Assembly (NCBI RefSeq): GCF_036588685.1
Contig: NC_086373.1
Location: 54,133,164-54,197,163 of the forward strand
Length of the DNA stretch: 64,000 nucleotides
Direction of reading: 5' to 3'
Source of the DNA: Mytilus trossulus
Lineage: Eukaryota; Mollusca; Bivalvia; Mytilida; Mytilidae
The translations under genes were made by a program, and so were the position numbers. The notes beneath the pieces are model-generated. The model worked only from the letters and a program-made list of their open reading frames with translations. It was not told the origin of the DNA and made no database searches. The number at the start of each line of letters is the position of its first letter. Position 1 is the stretch's first letter. Shown in pieces: positions 32,391 through 45,100 of this stretch.

Positions 32391-32604
32391 ATTGGATCAA
32401 CATTCATGACATTAAGACATTACAATACTTATATGATATAATTATCTTTATAGCACTATAAGCCTCGGTCACAATCGGAGCCAAGACAAAATAGTTAAAA
32501 AAAAACAACTAACACATTGATCATGTGTTGATATCAAATAACAGTCAGTATCAAGACATGTACGCCATCTATCAAAAGAACTTACAAATTGTATGTAATC
32601 ATCA

Positions 32605-32630
32605 CCCCCCCCCCCCCCCCCCCCCCCCCC
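32605..32630. repeat. Homopolymer C26
   Basis: Uninterrupted run of 26 C, able to form a G-quadruplex on the other strand. Its exact length may be an assembly artefact. Confidence 0.9.
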
Positions 32631-33333
32631 TAATAGTAAAGTTTTCTAGTGTTAACATCGAAAATTTATCATATTTATCTTACTTTTTAAAGTTCTTACA
32701 TGTGCTAGAAATATAGTGAAAGAGTTCCTCCCTCAAATTATTATGAAGTGAGCATTCGATTGAAAAATGACTCCCCTCCTCAACTTTATCAGCTGTACAA
32801 TACGATTTTTTTAGTATCTAGCATTTTCAATTCTTAATGTAATGGAAGAGCACCGATTGTGAATTAACATATGAACTACCTTTCTTTAAATCAATAATTA
32901 TTATCTTAATATTTTTCTTCTTGAAAACATTCTTTAAATGAAAAATAAATTTCTAGTTTCCAACAAAACACATAATGTACTAAGTTTTTAAAATAAGACA
33001 ATATGACAAAGACACAAGGAGGACTAGAATGTCACACATTGTCTTAGATTTTTTACTAGTTTGTTATTGGCTTTCATTCTGCACTCATTCTATTTGAGCA
33101 GTCAAAATCCGTTGACTGTAAATTTCTGCAACAAAATTAATTTAAATAAAACTCAGATGAGTGATACAAGGAGAGAAAGTGTTGGGCCAAAGAGGGCGGG
33201 TAGTGCTATCCAACTCCGATATATTTATTTATGTAGTTAATAGTTTTCAGATAACTGCGAATACTCTCAGATCTATTCCTAGTGTCTTATTGTTGTCGGG
33301 ATGTACAAGTACCAGACCACGTCCAATTATATT

Positions 33334-35285
33334 TTTATACGACCGCAAATTTTGAAAAAATTTTCGTCGTATATTGCTATCACGTTGGCGTCGTCGTCGT
33401 CGTCGTCCGAATACTTTTAGTTTTCGCACTCTAACTTTAGTAAAAGTGAATAGAAATCTATGAAATTTTAACACAAGGTTTATGACCATAAAAGGAAGGC
33501 TGGTATTGATTTTGGGAGTTTTGGTCCCAATATTTTAGGAATTAGGGGCCAAAAAGGGCCCAAATAAGCATTTTCTTGGTTTTCGCACTATAACTTTAGT
33601 TTAAGTTAATAGAAATCTATGAAATTTTGACACAAGGTTTATGACCACAAAAGAAAGGTTGGGATTGATTTTGGGAGTTTTGGTTTCAACAGTTTAGGAA
33701 TTAGGGGCCAAAAAAGGGTCCAAATAAGCATTATTCTTGGTTTTCGCACAATAACTTTAGTTAAAGTAAATAGAAATCAATGAAATTTAAACACAATGTT
33801 TATGACCACAAAAGGAAGGTTGGTATTGATTTTGGGAGTTTCGGTCCCAACAGTTTAGGAATTAGGGGCCAAAAAGGGACCCAAATAAGCATTTTTCTTG
33901 GTTTTCGCACCATAGCGTTAGTATAAGTAAATAGAAATCTATGAAATTTAAACACAAGGTTTATGACTATAAAAGGAAGGTTGGTATTGATTTTGGGAGT
34001 TTTGGTCCCAACAGTTAAGGAAAAAGGGGCCCAAAGGGTCCAAAATTAAACTTTGTTTTGATTTCATCAAAATTAGATAATTGGGGTTCTTTAATATGCC
34101 GAATCTAACTGTGTATGTAGATTCTTAATTTTTGGTCCCGTTTTCAAATTGGTCTACATTAAGGTCCAAAGGGTCCAAAATTAAACTTAGTTTGATTTTA
34201 ACAAAAATTGAAACCTTGGGGTTCTTTCATATGCTGAATCTAAAAATGTACTTAGATTTTTGATTATTGGCCCAGTTTTCAAGTTGGCCCAAATCGAGGT
34301 CCAAAATTAAACATTGTTTGATTTCATCAAAAATTGAATAATTGGGGTTCTTTGATATGCTAAATCTAACTGTGTATGTAGATTCTTAATTTTTGGTCCA
34401 GTTTTAAAATTGGTCTAAATTAAAGTGCAAAGGGTCCAAAATTAAACTAAGTTTGATTTTAACAAAAATCAAATTCTTGGGCCTCTTTGATATGCTGAAT
34501 CTAAACATGTACTTAGATTTTTGATTATGGGCCCAGTTTTCAAGTTGGTCCAAATCAGGATCTAAAATTATTATATTAAGTATTGTGCAATAGCAAGTCT
34601 TTTCAATTGCACAGTATTGTGCAATGGCAAGAAATATCTAATTTCACAATATTGTGAAATAGCTAATTTTTTTTTAATTAAGAGTTATCTTTCTTTGTCC
34701 AGTAAAGTAAGCAAGAAATATCTGCAAGAATTTTTTTTAATTGGAGTTATCTTTCTTTGTCCAGAATCAACTTAAATCTTTGTTATATACAATATACAAT
34801 GTATATTCACTTTTTACTACCAACTGATAAATTTAAATTATCTTTACCATTCAGTGATAACAAGCAGTTTTTTTACATCTTAATATTTTATGATGTATTT
34901 AAATGAGTAGTAATTGTTGCAAACTCCATTAGAATATTTTAATTGAAATTAGTTTTGAAATAAGGGAAAGGGGGATGTGATTAAAAAATTGGGTTCAATT
35001 TTTCTCATTTGAAATTTCATAAATAAAAAGAAAATTTCGTCAAACATTTTTTGAGAGGATTAATATTCAACAGCATAGTGAATTGCTCTAAGAGAAAACA
35101 AAAATTTTAAGTTCATTTTAATACATTCATTCTGTGTCAGAAACCTATGCTGTGTCAACTATTTAATCACAATCCAAATTTAGAGCGGAATCCAGCTTGA
35201 ATGTTGTGTCCATACTTGCCCCAACTGTTCTGGGTTCAACCTCTGCGGTCGTATAAAGTTTACGCCCTGCGGAGCATCTGGTTGT
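33334..35285 (+). mobile_element. 1.95-kb dispersed repeat, copy 1
   Basis: Left end TTTATACGACCGCAAATTTT, a GTCGTCGTC tract, four direct sub-repeats of about 150-160 bp around TTTGGGAGTTTTGGTCCCAA, and the right end CCTCTGCGGTCGTATAAAG with CGCCCTGCGGAGC. It is collinear with 42292-44265 over the full length. No coding capacity is seen. A rolling-circle or other non-autonomous class is possible; not resolved. Confidence 0.8.
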
Positions 35286-35334
35286 TCATCTGATGAGTTA
35301 AGCCTTTTTCAACTGATTTTTATAGTTCGTTCTC

Positions 35335-35692
35335 ATGTTGAACTGTTATACCACTGTCCAAGGTTAGGGGAAGGGTTTGGATCCCGCTAACATGTTTAAC
35401 CCCGCAACATTATTTATGTATGTGCCTGTCCCAAGTCAGGAGCCAGTAATTCAGTGGTGTTTGTTTATGTGTTACATATTTGTTTTTCGTTCATTTTTTT
35501 TTATACAAATAAGGCCGTAAGTTTTCTCGTTTGAATTGTTTAACATTGTCATATCGGGGCCTTTTATATGCGGTATGGGCTTTGCTCATTGTTGAAGTCT
35601 GTACGGTGACCTATAGTTGTTAATGTCTGTGTCATGTTGGTCTCTTGTGGATGGTTGTGTCATTGGCAATCATACCACATCTCCTTTTTTAA
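35335..35692 (+). repeat. Mussel-type dispersed repeat, fuller copy
   Basis: Blocks in order: CGTTCTCATGTTGAACTG, CCCGCTAACATGTTTAACC, CCCAAGTCAGGAGCCAGTAA, GTTTTCTCGTTTGAATTG, CGGTGACCTATAGTTGTTAA, GGCAATCATACCACATCTCC and a T/A-rich end. Confidence 0.75.
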
Positions 35693-35969
35693 AGAAGGTA
35701 GATCGAGACACACATGCGAAAAAAATGGCGAACTAGAACAGCACAGACTGATAATGGACACACAAACAACTAAATATTAAGATAGATAAAGTACCTTTAC
35801 ACTAGGGTTAATACTGAGCAGTTGCCATTAGCATGTGTATTAACTCCAATATACTGAGACAAATATCCCACATGGAAAGAAGATTGTAATTAAGACGGAG
35901 TACCACACATATCATAGAGAACGGAGTTTGTCTTTTTAGAGAAAATTTACCCATGCACATAAGAAAAAC

Positions 35970-36135
35970 ACATTGTCGGAATAATGGGCTGTGGGAGTAA
36001 TGGGTTGTCGGAATAATGGGCTGTCGGAGTAATGGGTTGTCTGAATAATGGGCTGTCGGAGTAATGGGCTGTCGGAATAGTGGGCTGTCGGAGTAATGGG
36101 CTGTCGGAATAATGGTTGTCGGACTAATGGGATGT
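35970..36135. repeat. 15-16 bp tandem array (GTCGGAATAATGGGCT)
   Basis: About ten units of GTCGGARTAATGGGYT, the inverse of the 31620-31728 array. Confidence 0.85.
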
Positions 36136-36659
36136 CACCGAAACAACACTAATTGTTACCATCATTGAACAAAACATAAACCGTAACTAAGCTCCTAATT
36201 TATCGTAATACAAAGAATTTTTCAATTCTTTATGAAATAAAATTTAATTTGCAAAGTTGTTAAGGTAAACCTGTTTGCATGAATCATACATATATAAACA
36301 GGTCATTGATATAGTGTTTTCATTGGATGATGAATTGGTGCTATGCTCCTCCCAATTTTAAGGTAATAATCATTTCATGGTTGAGCTAGCAAGGAAGCTA
36401 ACCAAAGAATCTACCTGTAGCTTCATACTAGCTGGAATCTGCTGTAATGTTATGCAAGTTTTTAAAATTATATATATGCAAACAGTCATGACAGTTCATG
36501 CATGTCAAAAAAGATATTTTCAACCAATGGATACTATGTTAAATATTTAAAAATACCAATAGATCATTTGTAGATTGGCAAACATAGATTTTTTTTATGT
36601 ATAACTATTAATTGATTGAGACCTAGAGTCTGAAATTGAACATACCTACACTTACAAGC

Positions 36660-36770
36660 ACATGTCAAATTAATCCCGGCCACGAAACTGCTCGTGCTAA
36701 TAAATCTCCGTCTATACGAACGCGCCAAAAAAAACAATGCCGTATGTTTTTAAGTCACTTGGGTAAAACA
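36660..36770 (-). promoter_or_regulatory. CpG-containing segment, possible non-coding first exon/promoter of TMEM243
   Basis: Within very AT-rich DNA this 110-bp stretch has a cluster of CpGs (CCGGCCACG, CTCGTG, ACGAACGCGCC). On the minus strand it leads to GCTT|GTAAGT near 36661. Position and strand would suit a TMEM243 5' exon. There is no coding evidence. Confidence 0.25.
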
Positions 36771-37434
36771 GAATTTCTTGTTACGGTTCTATGACAAATA
36801 AAAATTTGTACTTGTCCAATGATTAAACAAATAATCTCTGTACTTGTCAAAGTAAATTACCTTCCTTGAAAATATTCATTTCAAACTAAGTAACAGGCAT
36901 GCAACCTAATAGCAATTTAAGCAGATAAAAAAAAAAAATATTTAAAAAAATCAAAATCATATGAACAATTAGATATTTGACAAAAAAAATACTATTATTT
37001 TGATTTAATTTTTAAACTGTTATAAGGTTATGTAACAAACAAAAATAACAGTTTTAAAATTTTTTGTTACTTGCTTCTTTTCAAGTCTTTAATTTTTTTT
37101 TCCTTGTCCAGTTTACTTCTATTTTTTTTCCTGATCTCTCTATAAAATTCCTTCTTTATTTTAAAATGTCTCTTGATACCATCTTTTTAGATTCATCCTT
37201 CATCAGTCATTTTTTAGCATTGTTCATAGTTTATAAATAAATAAATTCGCAAATTGAAACGGTAAAGTCAATAAATTCAAAATTGTCTGGAACTAACAAC
37301 ATAGCTATAACACTAACAGTAATTTTTAACAGAATGGAACACCGTGAAACACTCTGGTAGACAGAGATGCTTTCCACAATCTAGTCAACCAAATTTTGTT
37401 TGTCTACGCGTGTCTTGTTGATTATTTTTCACTC

Positions 37435-38063
37435 TCATGTGACAGACATGGCACCTGGCAAGTGTCTCTGTGTAAGATGGATGTACCGCATAATTTGCAT
37501 ATAGCGATCCCTTTTCATGACTTTACTGAAGTAGGGGGTTTCCAGCATAACATCTGTGCTCCAGTAGGATTTTATGTCTGGTTTTACATTGATACCCATT
37601 AAGAAACATAAACCTAGAAAAGCCTTCATTTCTTCAACAGTTGGTGTAATCCATGGAGACTTGTTTTCATCAGGATGATCACGAATTTGTTTATTAGCAT
37701 ACCTGTCTGTCTCCTGTATGATGTATTGCAAAATGGCATTGGTAAACAGCAATGAGAAAAAATGGCGGCATATTATTTTATCATGAACGCAAATCGAAAG
37801 TACGAAGAAATGACATACCAATTCTTTTATTGTCAAAATTTATACATAATATTAATAATTGAAACCTGTTAACACATTGTGGTAACGTACGCTTTACAGC
37901 TTTACGTAATTGATCTGATATTGAAACTGAAAATAGGTCAGAGTAATTTTTTTTTCCATGATGCATTATGGCATCACACGGCCGTAGCAAGGTGATGAAA
38001 TAAGGCATCATACAGCGGTACCAAGGTGATGCCATAAGGCATCATACGCCTTGAATGGGTTAA
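37435..38063 (-). pseudogene. piggyBac transposase remnant with one TTAA terminus
   Basis: The minus-strand frame 37836-37435 encodes EEMKAFLGLCFLMGINVKPD and IKSYWSTDVMLETPYFSKVM, KRDRYMQIMRYIHL, the characteristic N-terminal part of piggyBac transposases (KAFLGL, YWSTD, PFFSKVMSRNRF). At 38060-38063 a TTAA followed on the minus strand by CCCATTCAAGG resembles a piggyBac terminus. The catalytic part and the other end are missing, so it is a dead fragment. Confidence 0.75.
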
Positions 38064-38900
38064 TCTTTAGAATTATACCCCAAATATACACAGAAAAAAG
38101 TCCCATAAAATCTTATTTGAGGAAGACTAAAAAATTCACCATTTAAAATTCCTATGGAGATTTGCATCGAAAAGGGATATAACTCTTGCAAAAAAGTCAG
38201 AAATATCAATAAAAATTGATAAAAAATTATAACTTTACTGATTCTATTCATCAGAATGTATTGATTCTTGATTTTTTAGCCGTCTTTAGGGTAAAACAAA
38301 CAACTCTAAAGGTGTTTTCATGTCTTTTATCAAGCCATAATCAAGATTTCGTAATTCATTAGTTGACCATTTTTTGAAATTTTCAACATGTTAAGTTATT
38401 AAAGGATTCTCGAATTTAATAAAAAATAATTAAGCATGTATTATTCTTTTTGTGGTTTAAAGTTTCTTTAGACATGTCAGATGCTGAAAAAATATAATAT
38501 ACAGATATAAACAATACCAAATTTTCACATTATTTTTTCAAAATCATGAAAATGGTCACAGTGAAGCTTCAAATTTGCAATTTCTTTATTGAAAAATGAA
38601 CACCCAAAAAAACTACCCATAACACTACGGTTTTGTATATTTCATGAGCAGAAGATTATACAATTTAGTTGAATATCAACTTATATCCCCATCAAAGTAT
38701 CATACTTTACATAAATATCAAGAAATTCAACCAAAAACTGACCAAAGAGACTCATTTTTGTGGAGTTATCTCCCCTTCCAATGTTAATTTCCAAAGGAAA
38801 TTAAAAATGCTGATTTGGAGTTTTCCTGAAGTTAGATTTTATGGGTCTTTTTTCTGGGTATTTAAGGAGCATAATGCTATAGATAAGAACTCAACATTTT
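38064..38900. repeat. Inverted pair of a dispersed repeat
   Basis: 38064-38280 (minus) and about 38700-38900 (plus) share GAATTTTTTAGTCTTCCTC-like and AGATTTTATGGGWCTTTTTTC sequence in opposite orientation. Open frames in both are short and not conserved as protein. Confidence 0.5.
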
Positions 38901-39045
38901 CTGTTGCAATTAGTTTGAGGTTAAATCTTAGTTTGACTGGACTACTACTTTATTGTATGTTCTTTCTGAACGGCTCAAGTACTGTTTCTATACCTTATAA
39001 GTAGGAAGGAATATAAGCTTTAATATACACCTCTTTTTCTTTCAG

Positions 39046-39073
39046 AAATGATAATCTTTAACTGACAGTAAAC
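39046..39073 (+). promoter_or_regulatory. 5' UTR segment with 5-codon upstream ORF
   Basis: After the acceptor TTTTCTTTCAG (AG 39044-39045) there are 28 non-coding bases before the PLCXD start. They contain ATG at 39048 with stop TGA at 39063-39065. An upstream non-coding exon is implied but not located. Confidence 0.45.
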
Positions 39074-39161
39074 ATGGCAGAAAGTAAAGATTTTATTAAC
39101 TGGATGTCAAAATTACCAGAGCATTTACATACGGTTCCACTCAACCAGTTGGCTATTCCAG
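39074..39161 (+). CDS. PLCXD: PLCXD coding exon 1
   Basis: ATG at 39074, 29 codons plus one base, donor CCAG|GTATCT at 39162. It encodes MAESKDFINWMSKLPEHLHT and VPLNQLAIP. LPEHL..VPLNQLAIPG is the usual PLCXD lead-in to the catalytic GTH/GSH motif. Confidence 0.93.
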
Positions 39162-42100
39162 GTATCTTATACTATTGATATTCTTCTTACCAGTTTTGAG
39201 TTATAAGCAGCATTGATTCCCTCTAAATAATATAATCTTACGGTTCATGTGGACACTTCATCTAAACTGACTGCATTTTCATCTCAAAATTTACTCTTTG
39301 AGTACACCAAACCTGTGTATCTTGAAAAGTTAAGATAAATAAATTAAAAGGGAGACAATTTGTTAAATACTGTGAAAGTACTTTAATTCGTGGGTATCAA
39401 TTTTCGTGGATTGAGCAATATTTACATGTTCGTGGGTTTTTTAATTCGTGGATTTTAGTTTTCTAAAAATACAAAATTGAAAAATTAAAGCCTTTAGAAA
39501 CGAAGGTTACAAATAGTCTCGATTGATAGAATTGCAAAGTAAACATTTACCCGTGTAAATCGTAGTGATAACACTAATTAATCCATGATAAAGTGATCAA
39601 CAGATTAAAAACCATCAAAGGTGTTGATTAGGCCATCAACATGTCACCTAAAGAAAATAGTAATATAAAAAAATGTTATAAACGTATCTTAAATTGTGAA
39701 ATAATTCTTATCAAAATCAAGCCCAGCATGAAATTATTATTTCCCACTATGTACGACAACTATGAGTATATAAAATGAATACTTTATCATACTAGCATAT
39801 CACATGTATCAATACTGGAAATCTGACTTCCATCGATCAAAAATATTTTTTATGACAATTAAAAGATCAAAAGTTGTTCAGTTTAGGTTATTAAAGATTA
39901 AATGGGTATAATCCTGCATGTGGTTGTAGTTCTGTGACTGCTATTAAAGTATTCTCAGATTTGGCGTTATTTAATATATTCTCAAGATTATATCAGAAGT
40001 CAAACCTACCGACGGGGATCTTTCCATGTCTTGATTCGGACAATGGTTGTTTTATTTCGTTGGACACTGAAATTCGTGGATAAAGTCATCCACGAAAACC
40101 ACGAAAATTGGTACCCCACGAATAAAAGTACTTTCACAGTATTACATTTTTTGTAAATGTTACATTTTTGTATTGTTTATTGGTGTTTGTATTTAGTAAC
40201 AATTAGATTGTTTGGATTTTATACTAATAAATTATCTTATCTAACTAGATTTTTTTTGATTGACATTGACCTGAATTTGGTTAGTGGAATAGTAAGACAT
40301 AAGTAGAAAAGTAAAGTACAACATTGTGAGGAAAATAGCAGATAAGGTTACATTAATGATTGATATTGATTTTAAAATTATGAGTCAGGCTTTTTGAATA
40401 TTTATATTGAAGTATTACTTTCGAAAGTATCCCCTTCCCTTTCATGAATTTGACCTACCGAATTAGACTATTTACCGGATTTGTAATACATAAGCAACAC
40501 GACGGGTGCCGCATGTGAGGCAGGATCTGCTTACCCTTCCAAGGCACCTGAGATCACCCCTAGTTTTTGGTGGGGTTAGTGTTGTTTATTCTTTAGTTTT
40601 CTATGTTGTGTCATGTGTACTATTGTTTTTCTGTTTGTCTTTTTCATTTTTAGCCATGGCGTTGTCAGTTTGTTTTAGATTTACGAGTTTGACTGTCCCT
40701 TTGGTATCTTTCTTCCCTCTTTATGTACAACTGTGTGTTAGGTTCCAAAGGACAGTTGTTTTGTTATCTTTATATTCAACACTTTTGCCTTTAAGATTTT
40801 TTTTAATATTCATACAAAACCAGTTTTGAAACAAATGTCTTTGTTTCATTTATAAAATCTAGCTTACACACACTAATAAACGTTTTTACACTTTTGGTAT
40901 TTAGCTGTATTTTGCCTCCGAATGACCTTATATCACCTCCCAATAACCTTTTGACGTCAAACAACAATCACTTTTTAGTTGTGACGTCATATGTTTTGAA
41001 TTATGAAGTCAAAGTTTACAGGAACCTATGTGATGTTATGTAATGGCGGACAAATTTGCATACAAGTGTAAATACGTCTATAGCATCCAGAAGATTATGG
41101 AGATGAATAGTTCTCTTTTATGAAGATAGTATAAATCAGCTACCTAAAACCTACATGTTATTTTAACCATTTCTCCGTCATGTAGCAAATATCCTTTTTC
41201 AATATCATCTGTTATATTTGTTTCTAATGATATCAATAAAAGAAAAAATGGAGTTAACACAAATGCAACAGCAACCCAAATGACACAAATAACAAATACA
41301 TGTAGAATAGAGCAGGCAATATATAAACACTCTTCAACAATATACAAGATAGTTGGTAAGATGAATTTATTAAACAGTTTATAGTTACATAATGTGATAA
41401 ATACAAAAAAACATTGTCACACTGAGAAATTGATATTATCATTTTCCACCAAGGTCCCCCCTTTTTATGATAAATATTTTTTTTTTTAAATGTTAAATGA
41501 TTTATAATGTATTTTCACCTTTGACAGCTGTGGTAAGTAGGATGCAAGCAACAACTGGCATTTACAGATATAAAGCCCTGTAACCTGACTTGATATAAAA
41601 TGAATTTGTGATCTACAGCATCTTTGCTTGGCTTTTTGACTCCATGTGCTTTGTCTTTTACACCATGAGACATGTGAGATCTTACTTTAAGAGCATTCAT
41701 TCTCTGTTTATCCATTACCATGTTAACCTTTCATATTTTCATCCCCAAAACTAATTATATTTGACCCTTTATTTGTAGTGATTTTAAAAATTTCATTATT
41801 TTAGTATCATGAGTATAGACTATGCAGATGGCAATTTGTTTATAACCTAGTGATTGTGACATCTTCCCTGAAACTGTCCATCAAAAAGGCGGAATAGTTA
41901 TATAGGGTATTCCAATTTCAAAACTATAACAGGCATAACCTGCTTGACTTTTTAGGTGTCCATTTAATTAACTAAATGAAATGAAAATAACTACATGGAC
42001 TCAATATACATGTATTAAGGAGTAATGGCTTTATGTTACTCTTATTCATTAACATCAAAATTGTCAGCTAGACAACTTATTTAGGCAAACAAACAGTGAT

Positions 42101-45100
42101 GTGTTCTTGTTCTAAAAGGATATATATGGTAATCTTGTTTAATAGGGCTCTTCACGGTTAGTTCGGCCATATTGGATAGGGGGCAGATTTTTTGGAAGAA
42201 GGTGGAATTAGTATGAAAGTGTGGGAAATCCTATGTGTGTTTCCAAGCAACAGCTCTGTTTTAATGATGTTTTCCCGTATATTTCACACCATTTTTATAC
42301 GACCGCAAATTTTGAAAAAAATTTCGTCGTATATTGCTATCACGCTGGCGTCGTCGTCGTTGTCGTCGCCGTCGTCGTCGTCGTCGTCCGAATACTTTTA
42401 GTTTTCGCACTCTAACTTTAGTAAAAGTGAATAGAAATCTATGAAATTTTAACACAAGGTTTATGACCATAAAAGGAAGATTGGTATTGATTTGGGGAGT
42501 TTTGGTCCCAACAATTTAGGAATTAGGGGCCAAAAAGGGCCCAAATAAGCATTTTCTTGGTTTTCGCACTATAACTTTAGTTTAAGTTAATAGAAATCTA
42601 TGAAATTTTGACACAAGGTTGATGACCACAAAAGAAAGGTTGGGATTGATTTTGGGAGTTTTGGTTTTAACAGTTTAGGAATTAGGGGCCTAAAAAGGGC
42701 CCAAATAAGCATTATTCTGGGTTTTCGCACAATAACTTTAGTTTAAGTAAATAGAAATCAATGAAATTTAAACATAATGTTTATGACCACAAAAGGAAGA
42801 TTGCTATTGATTTTGGGAGTTTAGGTCCCAACAGTTTAGGAATTAGGGGCCAAAAAGGGACCCAAATAAGCATTTTTCTTGGTTTTCGCACCATAACGTT
42901 AGTATAAGTAAATAGAAATCTATGAAATTTAAACACAAGGTTAATGACCATAAAAGGAAAGTTGGTATTGATTTTGGGAGTTTTGGTCCCAACAGTTTAG
43001 GAAAAAGGGGCCCAAAGGGTCCAAAATTAAACTTTGTTTGATTTCATCAAAATTGGGGTTCTTTGATATGCCGAATCTAACTGTGTATGTAGATTCTTAA
43101 CTTTTGGTCCCGTTTTCAAATTGGTCTACATTAAGGTCTAAAGGGTCCAAAATTAAACTTAGTTTGATTTTAACAAAAATTGAATCCTTGGGGTTCTTTG
43201 ATATGCTGAATCTAAAAATGAACTTAGATTTTTTATTATTGGCCCAGTTTTCAAGTTGGCCCAAATCGGGGTCCAAAATTAAACTTTTTTGATTTCATAA
43301 AAAATTGAATAAATGGGGTTCTTTGATATGCCAAATCTAACTGTGTATGTAGATTCTTCATTTTTGGTCCCGTTTTCAAATTGGCCTACATTAAGGTCCA
43401 AAGAGTCCAAAATTAAACTAAGTTTGATTTTAACAAAAATTTAATTCTTGGGCCTCTTTGATATGCTGAATCTAAACATGTACTTAGATTTTTGATTATG
43501 GGCCCAGTTTTCAAGTTGGTCCAAATCAGGATCTAAAATTATTATATTAAGTATTGTGGAATAGCAAGTCTTTCAATTGCACAGTATTGTGCAATGGCAA
43601 GAAATATCTAATTCCACAATATTGTGAAATAGCAATTTTTTTTTAATTAGAGTTATCTTTCTTTGTCCAAAATAGTAAGCAAGAAATATCTAATTGCAAG
43701 ATTTTTTTTTAATTGGAGTTATCTTTCTTTGTCCAGAATCAACTTAAATCTTTGTTATATACAATGTACAATGTATATTCACTTTTTACTACCAACTGAT
43801 AAATTTAAATAATCTTTGCCATTCAGTGATAACAAGCAGTTTTTTTACATTTTATTTACAGTTTATTTTATGATGTATTTAAATGAGTAGTTATTGTTGC
43901 AAACTCCATTAGAATATTTTAATTGAGATTAGTTTTGGAATAAGGGAAAGGGGGATGTGATTAAAAAATTGGGTTCAATTTTTCTCATTTGAAATTTCAT
44001 AAATAAAAAGAAAATTTCTTCAAACATTATTTTGAGAGGATTAATATTGAACAGCATAGTGAATTGCTCTAAGAGAAAACAAAAATTTTAAGTTCATTAG
44101 AACACATTCATTCTGTGTCAGAAACCTATGCTGTGTCAACTATTTAATCACAATCCAAATTTAGAGCTGAATCCAGCTTGAATGTTGTGTCCATACTTGC
44201 CCCAACCGTTCAGGGTTCAACCTCTGCGGTCGTATAAAGCTACGCCCTGCGAAGCATCTGGTTACCTCTATTATGAAGATCTGCCCCTATCCAATATGGC
44301 CGAACTAACCGTGAAGAGCCCTATTGTGAAAGGACCTTGCCTGTCCTCTTGCTTTTAAATTATAGCTTACTGTAAAAGAACTTATTTTCGTGGATACTTT
44401 ATTTCGGGTTTTACCCTTTCTTGTCTTTTTCACGGCTATTTAATTTCGCTATTTTCTATTTTCTGGATATAGTTTAATAAGGAAAGATCTAAGTTTTATT
44501 TTACACATTCGCAACGATTTATATTCACATTATTTTTCTACTCGCAAAAGTCACTAAATAAATTGCTCCTGACAAATAAGTTTGTTTACAGTACTTTTAT
44601 CCATTATACATTTACAATCAAATTGTACATTATAAAATTTTAAGTGATTTTGAAATTTATTCTAAATTTACATTAAGTTTTTTTATACATTGCATAAATA
44701 ATTTATGTCTAATGAAAATGTGTGATTCAATATATTTTATATACATGCTTTCTGTGCTACTAACGTCTTCATTACTATTTAAGAAATATATAAAATCTCT
44801 ACATTTCAGTATATGTGCATCTACTAATGAACCTTGATTACCATTGATGTAAATGCATCAACCATGCATGACTTTCATATGTGATCATCCTAACCAGTTA
44901 ATGGAGCTACCATTTGATTTTAAGGGCAAAGGGCTAGGATAGAATTTGAAAAAAATAGGCAGGACAGGAGTTTTGAGTAAAAAAGGCTGGATGAGACACT
45001 TTGTAAAGTTAAAAGGCAGGAATAAACTAAATTTCCATTTTTCAAGTCCTTTCACACTAAAAAATTGTCATATGAATTAATCTCAGATAGAAGCTTTTAA

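Larger units (their letters stand above)
30684..36455. mobile_element. Large fold-back structure with inverted arms and inverted 16-bp arrays
   Basis: 30684-30850 and 36260-36455 are inverted homologues; the best part is AGATTCTTTGGTTAGCTTCC followed by TTGCTAGCTCAAC. Inside, the arrays 31620-31728 and 35970-36135 are also inverted to each other. The interior contains a C26 tract, a copy of the 1.95-kb repeat and a mussel repeat. No transposase or clear target duplication is seen. It could be one composite element or two related insertions in opposite orientation. Confidence 0.55.

Noticed and set aside
33247-33489. Arg-rich ORF (GRRRRRRQRDSNIRR) and its counterpart at 42261-42470
   Set aside because: Antisense of the GTCGTC tract in both copies of the 1.95-kb repeat.
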